Positions 34,374-43,260 of a stretch of 64,000 bases of DNA are shown one piece after another. Position 1 is the first letter of the stretch, and every line of letters begins with the position of its first letter. Below the pieces are notes generated by a model, which saw only the letters and a program-made list of their open reading frames with translations, was not told the DNA's origin and did not search any database. The position numbers and the translations under genes were made by a program. Source of the stretch: Candidatus Melainabacteria bacterium. GTDB lineage: Bacteria; Cyanobacteriota; Vampirovibrionia; Obscuribacterales; Obscuribacteraceae. Location of the stretch: the NCBI GenBank assembly GCA_003242885.1, contig QKMZ01000013.1:62001-126000 (forward strand), written 5' to 3'.

Positions 34374-35981
34374 CTAGGAGGCTTTATGTTTCTTCCAGGC
34401 ATTAAACCCGAGCCAACCGAGGCCAACAACAAAGAGTAACAGTCCTCCTGCCGCGGCAGCCAACAGTCCGTCATTCTTGTGAATGTCCGTCTGATGTTTT
34501 TTCTCCAGCTCCAAAAGTTCTACGCGAGCGTTTTGATCTTCGCCCTTTTCCTGGAAAATCTTCGCCCTTAGAGCACTCACGAGAACACGATTGGAAGCAT
34601 CGATATCGACAGCTTTGTCTAGGTCTTTTAGCGCCTCGTCATACTTATGCACTGCGCGATAGCAATCCGCTCGCTCCAACAATAAGTCGTCTTCCATTTG
34701 TTTTGAAATTGCCTTTGTATAATCAACAATCGCGTCATCATACCTGCCGATGGTTTTGTAAGCACCTGCACGCAATACGTACGAACCAGGGTCGTCCGGG
34801 TTCATTTTGATTACTTGAGTAAAATCTGCGATTGCCTCGTCGTCTTTTCCGAGGCGCAGATAGGCTTCGGCACGAGAAACATAGCCTTGTACATTCTTGC
34901 TGTTCGCCTTGATAGCGCGCGTAAAATCTTTGATCGAATCATCACTCTTGCCCATGCTTTCGATGATCTCGGCGCGTCTTACCAGCGCTTTGTCGTCGGT
35001 TTTATCATGCGCCGCAACATAGTCGAGGTCCTTAACTGCGGCAGTTAATTTGCCCATTGCAGCGTATGCTTGAGCACGCAGAAAATAAACATCACCGAGC
35101 GAAATACACGTGGTATCGTCACGCAAAACCTCATTGCGGAGCCGTCCCGTCTCACATACAAATCGATAAGCCACAAGTTCATGTCCGGCATTTATGACGC
35201 GAGTGTAGTCGTCGACTGCTTGCTGGTGTTTGCCCAACTGTTCATAACAGTCACCTCGAAAGTAATAAATCATCGTAGACGCCGGAGAGTAGCGCAGCGC
35301 CTTGTTGTAGTCGGCAACTGCCTCCCAGAACTTCATCATGTTTGCATTGACGACGCCGCGCAAAAACCACAAATCAGCATGCAGCGGATCAATCTTCAAA
35401 CCTTCGTCAATTTGCTTGAGTGCTTCCGGAAGTTGACCCACCTCACGAGCCTTCCCCGCTCGGTCGAGTATCTCGAAAAGCAGTTGTTTTTCTCGATCGG
35501 CGCGCGCTTCGTTGACCAGGCCCATGCGCGAATACACTTTTGCACGGTTCTGGAAAACATTCCAAAGCCCCCAATCATGCGGATTTACACAATACAACTC
35601 TTCTGCTTTTTTAGCGTCGGCTAGACCTTCTTTGAAGCGCCCTTTGCGGAAATAATAGTAAGAGCGAAACTCATATGCCCGCAGCAGCTTGTCGTCCAGC
35701 TCAATTGCGCGCGTCAGCTCTGCTTCCATTTCAGACAGCTTTTCGACGTCCATGTAATAGCGGCCCAAATCCGCGTGGTACTCGGCATTGTTAGGCTCTT
35801 CTGCAACCAGTCTTTTAAGTTTCTCTTCCGCCTTCGGCCACCGGCTTTCATCCAGGTCATCCAGCGCTTGTTCATAGAGCGAATAACAGCGCGCGTCAGT
35901 AGGCGGACAACCAGCCCAGCAAAAAAAAATGCTGAAGGTCGCCAGAAGGAAAAAAGATGAAAGGAGATTCCCGGTTGTCAT
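34374..35981 (-). CDS. TPR protein with N-terminal signal and C-terminal membrane anchor
   Basis: The 535-residue product starts with a hydrophobic leader ending FFCWAGC, close to a lipobox although Trp at -3 is unusual, so it may be a lipoprotein. About ten TPR units follow (such as DEAIADFTQVIKMNPDDPGS and DDAIVDYTKAISKQMEDD). A membrane helix (GLLAAAAGGLLLFVVGLGWL) and a basic tail end the protein. It is probably an envelope scaffold. It is convergent with the LRR kinase gene and divergent from the response-regulator gene. Confidence 0.88.
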   Translation of the reverse strand: MTTGNLLSSFFLLATFSIFFCWAGCPPTDARCYSLYEQALDDLDESRWPKAEEKLKRLVAEEPNNAEYHADLGRYYMDVEKLSEMEAELTRAIELDDKLLRAYEFRSYYYFRKGRFKEGLADAKKAEELYCVNPHDWGLWNVFQNRAKVYSRMGLVNEARADREKQLLFEILDRAGKAREVGQLPEALKQIDEGLKIDPLHADLWFLRGVVNANMMKFWEAVADYNKALRYSPASTMIYYFRGDCYEQLGKHQQAVDDYTRVINAGHELVAYRFVCETGRLRNEVLRDDTTCISLGDVYFLRAQAYAAMGKLTAAVKDLDYVAAHDKTDDKALVRRAEIIESMGKSDDSIKDFTRAIKANSKNVQGYVSRAEAYLRLGKDDEAIADFTQVIKMNPDDPGSYVLRAGAYKTIGRYDDAIVDYTKAISKQMEDDLLLERADCYRAVHKYDEALKDLDKAVDIDASNRVLVSALRAKIFQEKGEDQNARVELLELEKKHQTDIHKNDGLLAAAAGGLLLFVVGLGWLGFNAWKKHKAS

Positions 35982-36143
35982 CTGCTAAGTCAGGGGTGCG
36001 GCTTGCTAGGCATAGCCATTGTGGCAACTAGCGCTGATTAGAGCAACTAGAATGCAACTGCTATTATGCGGTAGTTTGTGCCCGGCTGACAGCGGGTAAG
36101 TAGCAAGCGCGGGCAGCTCAACCTCCTTGGAAATGGATCGAAA

Positions 36144-36812
36144 GTGGCTAAAATCCTGGTAGTCGAAGACGACGACGAACTCCAAGACTTGCTCAAAATC
36201 GAGCTTACAGGCTCCCACTACACGGTGGAAACGGCCGGCTCGGGAGAGGAAGCGCTTGAACTCCTGGATGCCACAAAGTTTGACCTGATCCTTTTGGACG
36301 TAACCTTGCCCGGAATTTCGGGAGTCGAAGTCTGCAAAACCTATAGAGACAAAGGCAACACTACGCCTATTCTGATGCTCACAGGTAACCGCGGCATTGA
36401 TGATAAAACGTCCGGTCTGGACAGCGGCGCCGATGATTATCTGACGAAACCTTTTGACACGAGAGAACTTCACGCCAGGCTGCGCTCGCTCCTGCGCCGC
36501 GGTCACGCCGTTACTTCCAACAAGCTTTCAGCCCGCAACATCACTCTCGATATCGACTCCCGCGAAGTTACTCGCGACGGGACTAATATAAAATTGCTGC
36601 CCAAAGAATTCGCCTTGTTACAGTTTCTCCTGCTCAACCCCAACAAGTGCTTCAAACCTGAGGCTTTGCTCGATCGAGTCTGGCAGTCCGACAAAGCTGT
36701 CACGCTTTCTACTGTTTACACCACACTAAAAACGCTCAGAGACAAGGTTTCACCTGACGATAGTGGCTTGATTGAAAACGTTCATGGCGTCGGCTATAAG
36801 CTGGTAACCTGA
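36144..36812 (+). CDS. OmpR/PhoB-type response regulator
   Basis: The 222-residue product has a receiver domain with acidic residues Asp9-Asp10, phosphoacceptor Asp52 (ILLDVTLPG), a Thr in LMLTGN and Lys in LTKPF. A winged-helix DNA-binding domain follows (LLPKEFALLQFLLLNPNKCF, then VYTTLKTLRDKV). The start is GTG at 36144; only a weak GGA lies upstream. The cognate kinase gene follows by 38 bp. The target genes cannot be told from the sequence. Confidence 0.93.
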   Translation: MAKILVVEDDDELQDLLKIELTGSHYTVETAGSGEEALELLDATKFDLILLDVTLPGISGVEVCKTYRDKGNTTPILMLTGNRGIDDKTSGLDSGADDYLTKPFDTRELHARLRSLLRRGHAVTSNKLSARNITLDIDSREVTRDGTNIKLLPKEFALLQFLLLNPNKCFKPEALLDRVWQSDKAVTLSTVYTTLKTLRDKVSPDDSGLIENVHGVGYKLVT

Positions 36813-36850
36813 GCTGACGAACAATATTGGCGAGGAGTTCGTATCAGGCA

Positions 36851-37966
36851 ATGGCCGACCCGGTATCTAAAGAAGAACTGCAAAAAAAAGTCGAGCAGCA
36901 AGAGATTGTAATCGCCAAACTCACGCAAACGCTTGAGACGATTCAAAGCCGCACTCGCAAAATCCTTACCAGCCTGCCACTCGGGCTTCTAGTGCTTAAC
37001 AGTGAAATGAAGATTGAGGCGGCAAACTCGCGCATTGAACAGATTTTTTCGTATACGCCCAGAGAGCTGGCCGGACAAAACATCAAGTTTCTTTTCCCTG
37101 AGATAGAGGCTGTAGAAGCTGATTCCGTGCTAAAGAGAACACCTGGCAAAGTAAAATCTCAAGACTATATTGTTTGCGAGATCTTCGCCAATGACTTTGA
37201 AGAAGACGGTATCAAGCGGACCTTCTTGCACGTTCAAGATGTGACAGAAAAACAAAGATTGGAACAATTGCGTAAGGATTTCGTGCAAATGGTCAGCCAC
37301 GACCTGCGCACACCACTCACTTCAATCAATATGCTTCTCTCGATGCTGGGACAAGATCGCTTCGGTAAGCTTGAAGATTCCGGCTATACAGCAGTGAAAA
37401 GAGCCCAGTCAAACGCTGACTATCTGATCAAACTTGTTAGCGATTTGCTTGATGCCGAGAAGCTCGAGTCAGGCGATTTAGAGATCGAACTCCAAGCAAC
37501 TTCAGTCAGCACCATCATCAGAAAGGTAGTGGATGCCACACAGGATGCCTCTAAAGCACAAAAGGTAAAAGTCGTCACGGAGATTACCGAAGGCGGATTG
37601 ATAGCTGATGAAGACCGGCTGGTGCAGGTCTTGATCAACCTCGTGTCAAACGCAGTCAAATATTCAGAGGCAGATTCTGAGGTGTTGATTAAAGGAGTGG
37701 GCGGCGCAGAAGTTACTCAGTTTAGCGTTATCGACCACGGCCCTGGCATTCCAGAAAACCAAAGAGAAGCTATTTTTCAGCGCTACAAACAACTCAACCA
37801 ACCGAAAAACTTGAAACGACGAGGGTTCGGGCTCGGTCTGGCAATATGCAAATCACTTATTGATGCGCACAAGGGAAAAATATGGCTGGAGTCGGAAGTC
37901 GGCAAAGGAAGCACATTTAGCTTTGCGATCCCCAAACTCGACGTCAGGGGACCGCAATCGGCTTAG
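36851..37966 (+). CDS. Cytoplasmic PAS-domain histidine kinase
   Basis: The 371-residue product begins with a coiled coil (KEELQKKVEQQEIVIAKL). A PAS domain follows (LPLGLLVLNSEMKIEAANSR), then HisKA with the phosphorylated His in MVSHDLRTPLTS, and a HATPase domain with N box (LINLVSNAVKYS), G1 DHGPGIP and G2 GFGLGLAI. No membrane segment is present, so it should sense a cytoplasmic cue through PAS. It sits directly behind the response regulator and is its likely partner. The ATG at 36851 follows GAGGAG by 13 nt; a TTG at 36827 is the alternative. Confidence 0.93.
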   Translation: MADPVSKEELQKKVEQQEIVIAKLTQTLETIQSRTRKILTSLPLGLLVLNSEMKIEAANSRIEQIFSYTPRELAGQNIKFLFPEIEAVEADSVLKRTPGKVKSQDYIVCEIFANDFEEDGIKRTFLHVQDVTEKQRLEQLRKDFVQMVSHDLRTPLTSINMLLSMLGQDRFGKLEDSGYTAVKRAQSNADYLIKLVSDLLDAEKLESGDLEIELQATSVSTIIRKVVDATQDASKAQKVKVVTEITEGGLIADEDRLVQVLINLVSNAVKYSEADSEVLIKGVGGAEVTQFSVIDHGPGIPENQREAIFQRYKQLNQPKNLKRRGFGLGLAICKSLIDAHKGKIWLESEVGKGSTFSFAIPKLDVRGPQSA

Positions 37967-38011
37967 GCAAATCTCCTTGCGGAGAATAAAGCGGCAGATT
38001 TTCAATCTTGG

Positions 38012-38455
38012 TTAGGGACTGAAATCTACCGCCCCATCCATCCTCCGTAAAAGCAATTCTTCAAAATCAGTCAACTCCTCACCAAGTGCGCGTTTTACAT
38101 ACGCCTCTTGCAAGTCGAGGACATGGGGATACTTTATGCAAGCTTCCAATTCAAGGCGTCGACGCTCTGTAAGACTTTCACCCCTTAGAAGAGGGAAAAG
38201 CAGTTCGCAAAGTCGTGAATCTTCAGGAAAAAGATCCATGAGCTCGGACTGCAGCTGCGCGCTCTCTTCATCAACTTCGCCACACTCTTGATTGCACTGC
38301 GATTCGAGGATAAGTGGATGCGTAAACTTTATAGCAATCAGCTTCAAATCGTACTGCGTGTGTTGCTGAATTCTGGCAACGGGGCACGAAACAGGCGCAG
38401 TGAAATTGGGATCAAAGCTGGTTGCTGGGGCGCCGTTCAAGGTGGTCTCTAGCAT
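38012..38455 (-). CDS. Hypothetical 147-residue protein
   Basis: The start is placed at ATG 38455 because GAGGAG lies 9 nt upstream; a closer ATG at 38464 would abut that site. The product has a Cys-containing middle (LESQCNQECGEVDEE) and an acidic helical C-terminal half (SRLCELLFPLLRGESLTERR, ending EELTDFEELLLRRMDG). That part looks like a regulatory helical bundle. There is no signal or membrane segment. It is convergent with the histidine kinase gene. Function is unknown. Confidence 0.65.
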   Translation of the reverse strand: MLETTLNGAPATSFDPNFTAPVSCPVARIQQHTQYDLKLIAIKFTHPLILESQCNQECGEVDEESAQLQSELMDLFPEDSRLCELLFPLLRGESLTERRRLELEACIKYPHVLDLQEAYVKRALGEELTDFEELLLRRMDGAVDFSP

Positions 38456-38714
38456 CGGAGGCATCTCCTCGGGTTCACGCTCAGACAATACAACGGCAGA
38501 TCTTAAAAAGTTTTGAAATTGAATGCGCTTGCGAAAAAGAATTTTTTTTCTGAATTTTGCGTTGTTTATAGATAAAGGTAAAAATGGAAATTCAATCCTT
38601 ATACGATACGCGCGGAGCAAACTTGCTACTGAAAACGCCACTACATATGGTGCGTTCAATCCAATAAGGAAACCGCTATTACTACAAGTTTTAGTATTCG
38701 CGTTTCGAATAAAT

Positions 38715-38747
38715 GGGGTGCGGGAAAACACGGTTTTCCTGCACCCC
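38715..38747 (-). terminator. Strong hairpin after the 80-residue gene
   Basis: A 15-bp stem, including one G-T pair, closes on a 3-nt loop. On the minus strand it is followed by ATTTATT. It starts 6 bp after the stop of the minus-strand gene at 38753. Confidence 0.75.
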
Positions 38748-38752
38748 GAGAC

Positions 38753-38995
38753 TCACTTCCTCATGATCTTGAGATAGCAAGGCAAATCAGGAGACAGACG
38801 CTGCTTGCCGTCCTTGTCAAAGCTCCACACGTTGGACACCTCGCGGCGGTGCGGAAGAACAGGGCGAAGCGGGTCGCTGCCGAGGACCTGGCGGACAATG
38901 CGACGCTCACGACGGTGGGCAAGCTGCTTGTCCTTCTTTTCGCTTTCTGCAGTAGTAATCCCGCAAAAGGGAGACTTTCTGTAGGATCTGCTCAA
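38753..38995 (-). CDS. Small basic conserved hypothetical protein
   Basis: The 80-residue product starts at TTG 38995, with GAGGA 7 nt upstream. It reads LSRSYRKSPFCGITTAESEK, then HRRERRIVRQVL, EVSNVWSFDKDGK and a final YLKIMRK. From memory this resembles a family of short uncharacterised bacterial proteins starting with a SRSYRRTPI-like motif followed by GITTA. No function is known to me. The longer frame upstream (to 39100) would run through the permease terminator, so it is rejected. A very strong hairpin ends the gene. It is rich in Arg and Lys and might bind nucleic acid or ribosomes, which is a guess. Confidence 0.72.
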   Translation of the reverse strand: MSRSYRKSPFCGITTAESEKKDKQLAHRRERRIVRQVLGSDPLRPVLPHRREVSNVWSFDKDGKQRLSPDLPCYLKIMRK

Positions 38996-39038
38996 TACGT
39001 TTTCCTCGGTTTTCGTTTTTGGTACGTGCAAAGACGCA

Positions 39039-39067
39039 CCGGCACCTGGTGTAAAACCAGATGCCGG
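39039..39067 (-). terminator. Hairpin after the permease gene
   Basis: CCGGCACCTGGT pairs with ACCAGATGCCGG, 12 bp with one mismatch and a 5-nt loop, 78 bp past the permease stop on the minus strand. Confidence 0.55.
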
Positions 39068-39144
39068 GCGCCTCACACACTGAAGCGCTGAACACGTCAA
39101 CAGGAATTTGGCAGCAGTTCAAATGCAGTTGAACTAGCCCGAAC

Positions 39145-40854
39145 TTACTTTTCCTGCGTCTTATTCAGCTTGCTGTGCACGCGTCCGTAGAACATGTAGA
39201 TGACCAGACCCAACACCATCCAGATCGCAAAGCGGATCCAGGTGATGGCAGGCAGGCTGAACATGAAGACCATGCTCATGCCGGCGCCGAGAATGGGAAT
39301 CAACATCCATGCAAATGAGGCCACAAAGGACCTGAGACGCGCTTCAGTCTCCGGTTTCAGACCAAAGACTTTCGTCAAGCAATTGACGGCGAGATTGCCG
39401 GCAGGCTTGACCAGCGGGAAGTCCGGGCACTTGAACTTGCGCGGACGGTCGGGCTCTTTCACGCGCAAAATCATCACGCCAACGCAGACCAAGACGAACG
39501 CAGCGAGCGTACCGATGTTGGTCAGCTCTGCCAATTCGCTGATGGGCAGCAAGCCGGCAGTGAGTGCGACAAGCACACCCCAAATGCCGATCGACCAAAC
39601 CGGAGTGCGGTACTTCTCGTGAATCTTGCCGAAGATCGGCGAGATAAGCCCATCTTTAGCCATGCGCATCATAATGCGCGACTGACCGAAGAGCAAGACG
39701 ATGAGCACCGAAGTGATACCAGCGATGGCGCCAATTGACACGAACGGCGATGCCCACCAGTAACCCAGGTGGTCGAGTACGCGAGCCATCGGAGCAGCGA
39801 TTTCCGACCCGCCCAAAAGCAGATAGGACATCGCACCGGTCATGATGGCGGCGACGAGAATGTAGAGAATCGTGCAGACTATGAGGCTTCCGATCACGCC
39901 CTTCGGCACATCCTTTTGCGGGTCTTTGCACTCTTCGGCAAGGGTCGTCACGGCGTCGAAGCCGATGTAGGCGAAGAACACAATTGCAGCACCGGTAAAC
40001 ACACCGTGCCAGCCGAACGGCAAGAACGGGTGATAGTTGGTGGTGTCGATGTGCCAGATGCCGACGCCGATGAAGAAGAGAATGACCGCGAGCTTGATGG
40101 CGACAAAAACGGCGGTCATTTTGGCTGTGTGCGTAACGCCTTTGACCAGCCAGAAGTTGATGAAGAGCACGATGAGAATCGCCGGCAGGTCTACGGAAGT
40201 GAGGTGCGTTGCGACCTCCCAGGCCTTGACCAAACCAAAACCGGCCAGTGCAGCCGACGCAAGACCGGTCAGGTAAGTGCGTGCACCGGCGCGTCCAGTC
40301 AATGCCGCGCGCGACCGGAAGAGGCCGATGACGCCGACTGTGATCGTGCCTGCCGCAATGAGAACCGCCTGCCATGGGACGGATTCAGGTGCATGCGACA
40401 GGAATTGGGGAAGATGCAAACCGAGCGCCTTCATGACGTTTTGCAAGTAGGCACTCCAACCGACTGCTACGGCGCTGGCACCGACTGCGTATTCCAGCAG
40501 CAAGTCCCAACCGATGAGCCAGGCGAAAATTTCGCCGAGAGTGGCGTAGGTGTAGGTGTACGCGCTTCCTGAGACGGGAATCATCGAGGCGAGCTCAGCA
40601 TAAGCAAAGCTCACGAAGGCGCAGGCGAAGCCCGCGAGCAGAAAGGAGAGAATGATGCCGGGACCGGCATGGTCATGGGCAGCGACACCGGTGAGCACGA
40701 AAATGCCCGTGCCGATGATTGCCGCTACGCCGTGATTGAAGACGTCCCTGGCTGTGAGCACTTTGTGGAGCTTCGGGCCCTCAGCGTCGTCAGCGCCTCC
40801 ATTCTGGAGGTCCTGCACGCTTTTACGCCGCAAGAGTTTCTGAAACAGACTCAT
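39145..40854 (-). CDS. APC-superfamily amino acid permease
   Basis: The 569-residue product is a multi-spanning transporter with about 12 to 14 membrane helices. It begins with the APC motif GVAAIIGTGIFVLTGVAAH and has FAYAELASMIPVSGSAYTYT next. FFAYIGFDAVTTLAEECKDP follows in the middle. These features point to the cationic amino acid transporter-like (CAT/YfnA) branch, which imports amino acids by proton symport or exchange. ATG 40854 has GGAG 8 nt upstream. The product is slightly long for bacterial members because of C-terminal helices. It is a single gene closed by a hairpin. The substrate is not deducible. Confidence 0.9.
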   Translation of the reverse strand: MSLFQKLLRRKSVQDLQNGGADDAEGPKLHKVLTARDVFNHGVAAIIGTGIFVLTGVAAHDHAGPGIILSFLLAGFACAFVSFAYAELASMIPVSGSAYTYTYATLGEIFAWLIGWDLLLEYAVGASAVAVGWSAYLQNVMKALGLHLPQFLSHAPESVPWQAVLIAAGTITVGVIGLFRSRAALTGRAGARTYLTGLASAALAGFGLVKAWEVATHLTSVDLPAILIVLFINFWLVKGVTHTAKMTAVFVAIKLAVILFFIGVGIWHIDTTNYHPFLPFGWHGVFTGAAIVFFAYIGFDAVTTLAEECKDPQKDVPKGVIGSLIVCTILYILVAAIMTGAMSYLLLGGSEIAAPMARVLDHLGYWWASPFVSIGAIAGITSVLIVLLFGQSRIMMRMAKDGLISPIFGKIHEKYRTPVWSIGIWGVLVALTAGLLPISELAELTNIGTLAAFVLVCVGVMILRVKEPDRPRKFKCPDFPLVKPAGNLAVNCLTKVFGLKPETEARLRSFVASFAWMLIPILGAGMSMVFMFSLPAITWIRFAIWMVLGLVIYMFYGRVHSKLNKTQEK

Positions 40855-41762
40855 ATTTTGTTCTCCGAACAACCCAAAGCCGCGCAGCAAGAGAGTTTTG
40901 AAACACTCAAAACCGAGAAGCTGCGTTTGATTGGGCGATTTCTAGTTCTCAGAGTCGATTTGGCAAAGAAGTACATGCCTTTCCCGTCGCACGCGGAAAA
41001 GACGCTGGTCGGTTGAGAAACCTTTGAGGACGAACGACAGCATCAGCGCGAGGAAACTCGAACTGAAACGTGAACGTAAGCCAGACCTGATCCGGGTGCG
41101 GTTGGAGCCGCAGCAAAATGCTTATCGGATGGTTCTGGATATGGTTTCTCTGGAGAGGAGGTCTCGGGCTGGAAGAAAAGAAGTAACGAGTCACCATAAA
41201 CAAGCAGAGCTAGTGAATACACTTCTTGAGATCAGATCTCTAATTCTCGGAGCTACGAAAGGAGAAACAGAAGATCTGAGCTATGGCTTATAGCTAATTA
41301 TTAGCGGAGCCCGCGCCAGGTATTAATCGTTTCTTTAGAGTCTTCCAAGGTAAGTACAGGCAAAGACTTTCAGAGCTTGGCAAGGATCAAACCCTTGCCG
41401 AGACCGGGTTGACAAGGTTTCACAATTTGCGCACACCTTAAACCCAGCTAATAAGACTGTTTTGGAGCGTTGCACGCCCATATGGCGAAGAGTAGGGTGC
41501 AGTTACATCTCATTTTCTCTCTCCACTCAAAAAGCACTTCGAACTCAATACCTATCGGCATTTTGAAGCTTAACTTTCTCGCTCCTCCGAGCGCGGACGT
41601 CTGCTGCTCAATTGCCCCCAGGTATTGAGTGTCGCTGTTGCTCAAAGGTGGAGTTCTCCTCGGATTTAAGCGCTCTCATGTCTCTTTCGAGTGACTTGCG
41701 TGTCTGCAAGTCAGGGAGCTTCTTTCTTCCAGCTAGTAAGTCACAAGCAAGGAGTGAACTAA
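40855..41762. other. 900-bp region without a supported gene
   Basis: A frame at 41024-41293 (TTG start, 89 residues) is open but lacks a family match or a good ribosome site, so it is left uncalled. The region should contain the permease promoter and a long leader for the gene at 41763. Confidence 0.4.
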
Positions 41763-42275
41763 ATGCAAGAAGCCGTTGTCTCATCCGGAAAGGTCGCATC
41801 TTTCATCCGCGCGGTCATCGAGGCTGTCGTCGGTGCTGCATGCGCAAGTGACGTGAGCACCTGTCGGGTGCGCTTCACCGACCCGGACAAGCAGTACAAC
41901 AATTTCGAATGGATCATGTGCGACCACTTCGCCGCCGGCGAAAGCGACGGGCAACACAAGCCCGAGCGCATCTGGGCGCACACGAACGACTTCGACCTCA
42001 TGGCCTGTTCACCGCTGTCCTTCAGCGTCGTGGAGCCGGTCGACCGCAGAGACGCCCTGGTCGAACAGATCACGGACTACCTGACGGGAAGATTCTCACG
42101 CGCTGTTCGCGTCGAGATTCGCCTGGAGTGCGACCCCACCGATTACAGCCGCAAGACGGCTGCTCGGGCGGGTGACATTGCACACCAGATGTTCCTCGAT
42201 TACGTTGGTGATTCAGAAAGCGGCATGGAAGGCATCAAGCCTTTCGAATCGCCGTTCGCGAATCTGCCTGCCTAA
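41763..42275 (+). CDS. Hypothetical 170-residue protein
   Basis: AAGGAGTGAACTAA precedes the ATG, and third codon positions are almost all G or C. The product has a helical N-terminus (VASFIRAVIEAVVGAACA), a central aromatic/acidic region (NNFEWIMCDHFAAGESDG) and a C-terminal alpha/beta portion (YLTGRFSRAVRVEIRLECD). No known domain is recognised. It is 120 bp upstream of the pseudo-receiver gene on the same strand, so the two may be linked. Confidence 0.78.
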   Translation: MQEAVVSSGKVASFIRAVIEAVVGAACASDVSTCRVRFTDPDKQYNNFEWIMCDHFAAGESDGQHKPERIWAHTNDFDLMACSPLSFSVVEPVDRRDALVEQITDYLTGRFSRAVRVEIRLECDPTDYSRKTAARAGDIAHQMFLDYVGDSESGMEGIKPFESPFANLPA

Positions 42276-42393
42276 TCTTGGAAAGTAGCTCTTAGCGCAA
42301 TGCCGCGCTTGAGCCAGTCTTCGGGCCACATGCAGTAGGGCAGCCCGTCGATGCTTTCCACAATGCCCCCCTGTAACAAAAAGGGAGAGAACT

Positions 42394-42960
42394 ATGAAAA
42401 TTCTCCTAATTGAAGACATGGCGGGCTTCGCTGGTCCAATGCGACAGCAACTCGAAGCCCGTGGTCACCAAGTGACCTGGATTATCGGTGCCGAATCCGT
42501 CGGTGCCGAGCGGCTGAAGGGAATCCTCGCAAGCAAAGACGCCGAGCCCATGAGTGATAAGTGGGACGGTGATTCGAGCCGCTTGATCGAGGTTGTCTTC
42601 GGTGATTTCGAACTGGCGCTGGTGGACGGCGGACTGATCGGCCCCGTGGATCGCGGTGAGCCGATTGTGAAAGCGCTGTCTCAAGCCGGTATTCCTACAG
42701 TCGCGATCTCGGGCGGTGGTGCGGGCAATCCCGTGCTCATCGAAGCCGGCGCAATCGTGGGCATGCCGAAAGAGCTCGTCGTCGTTGCCATCAACGAAGG
42801 CGTGCTCCAACCGGAAGATTTCGCTAAGGACGAGGACCAAGAACGACTTTCGTCTCGATTCGACTGCTTCGTGCGGGAGACGCGAGAGAAGGCCGCTGCA
42901 GTTAAGAAGGCAGGAGGCAAGTTCGACTTCGGATTTCCGGTGTTGAGCTGCGCTTCCTGA
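42394..42960 (+). CDS. Stand-alone receiver-like protein (pseudo-receiver)
   Basis: The 188-residue product follows the CheY fold. LLIEDMAGFAGPMRQQLEAR gives the acidic pocket (Glu7, Asp8), DFELALVDGG puts Asp78 where the phosphoacceptor sits, AISGGG stands for the Thr/Ser strand (Ser106), and GMPKE carries a Lys (126) in place of the usual Lys-Pro pair. It has a 25-residue insertion before Asp78 and a charged C-terminal helix. It may be an atypical or non-phosphorylated receiver; no kinase is adjacent. GGGAGAGAACT precedes the ATG. Confidence 0.72.
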   Translation: MKILLIEDMAGFAGPMRQQLEARGHQVTWIIGAESVGAERLKGILASKDAEPMSDKWDGDSSRLIEVVFGDFELALVDGGLIGPVDRGEPIVKALSQAGIPTVAISGGGAGNPVLIEAGAIVGMPKELVVVAINEGVLQPEDFAKDEDQERLSSRFDCFVRETREKAAAVKKAGGKFDFGFPVLSCAS

Positions 42961-42992
42961 ACCACTTAGCCGTCCATCTGATTCAGCAATCT

Positions 42993-43011
42993 GGAGCACG
43001 ATGTGTGCTCC
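42993..43011 (+). terminator. Hairpin after the pseudo-receiver gene
   Basis: A perfect 7-bp stem (GGAGCAC/GTGCTCC) with loop GATGT lies 32 bp past the stop. No T-run follows. Confidence 0.5.
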
Positions 43012-43260
43012 GTAGTGCAGATGAGGCAGTGGTGTCAGCTTGTTTCAGGGCGAGGCTTGGCGTCGTGTCAGACCCATGGCGTCGCCCCTGCAGGCTGAGG
43101 CCGCTGCCATCTGTAAGTCAGGTGTGATGCTCGGCAGGTTCGCGCTGCGAATTTCGCCAAACAGCACCATACACCTCTCCATCTCTCAAATCCCGGAAAT
43201 CGGCGCCGCTTGGTGCCGGTTTTCATACAGCGCGCACGAAAGTGCGTACGGGAGCCACAA

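Noticed and set aside
41024..41293. 89-residue frame with TTG start
   Set aside because: No ribosome site or family resemblance, and composition is not clearly coding.
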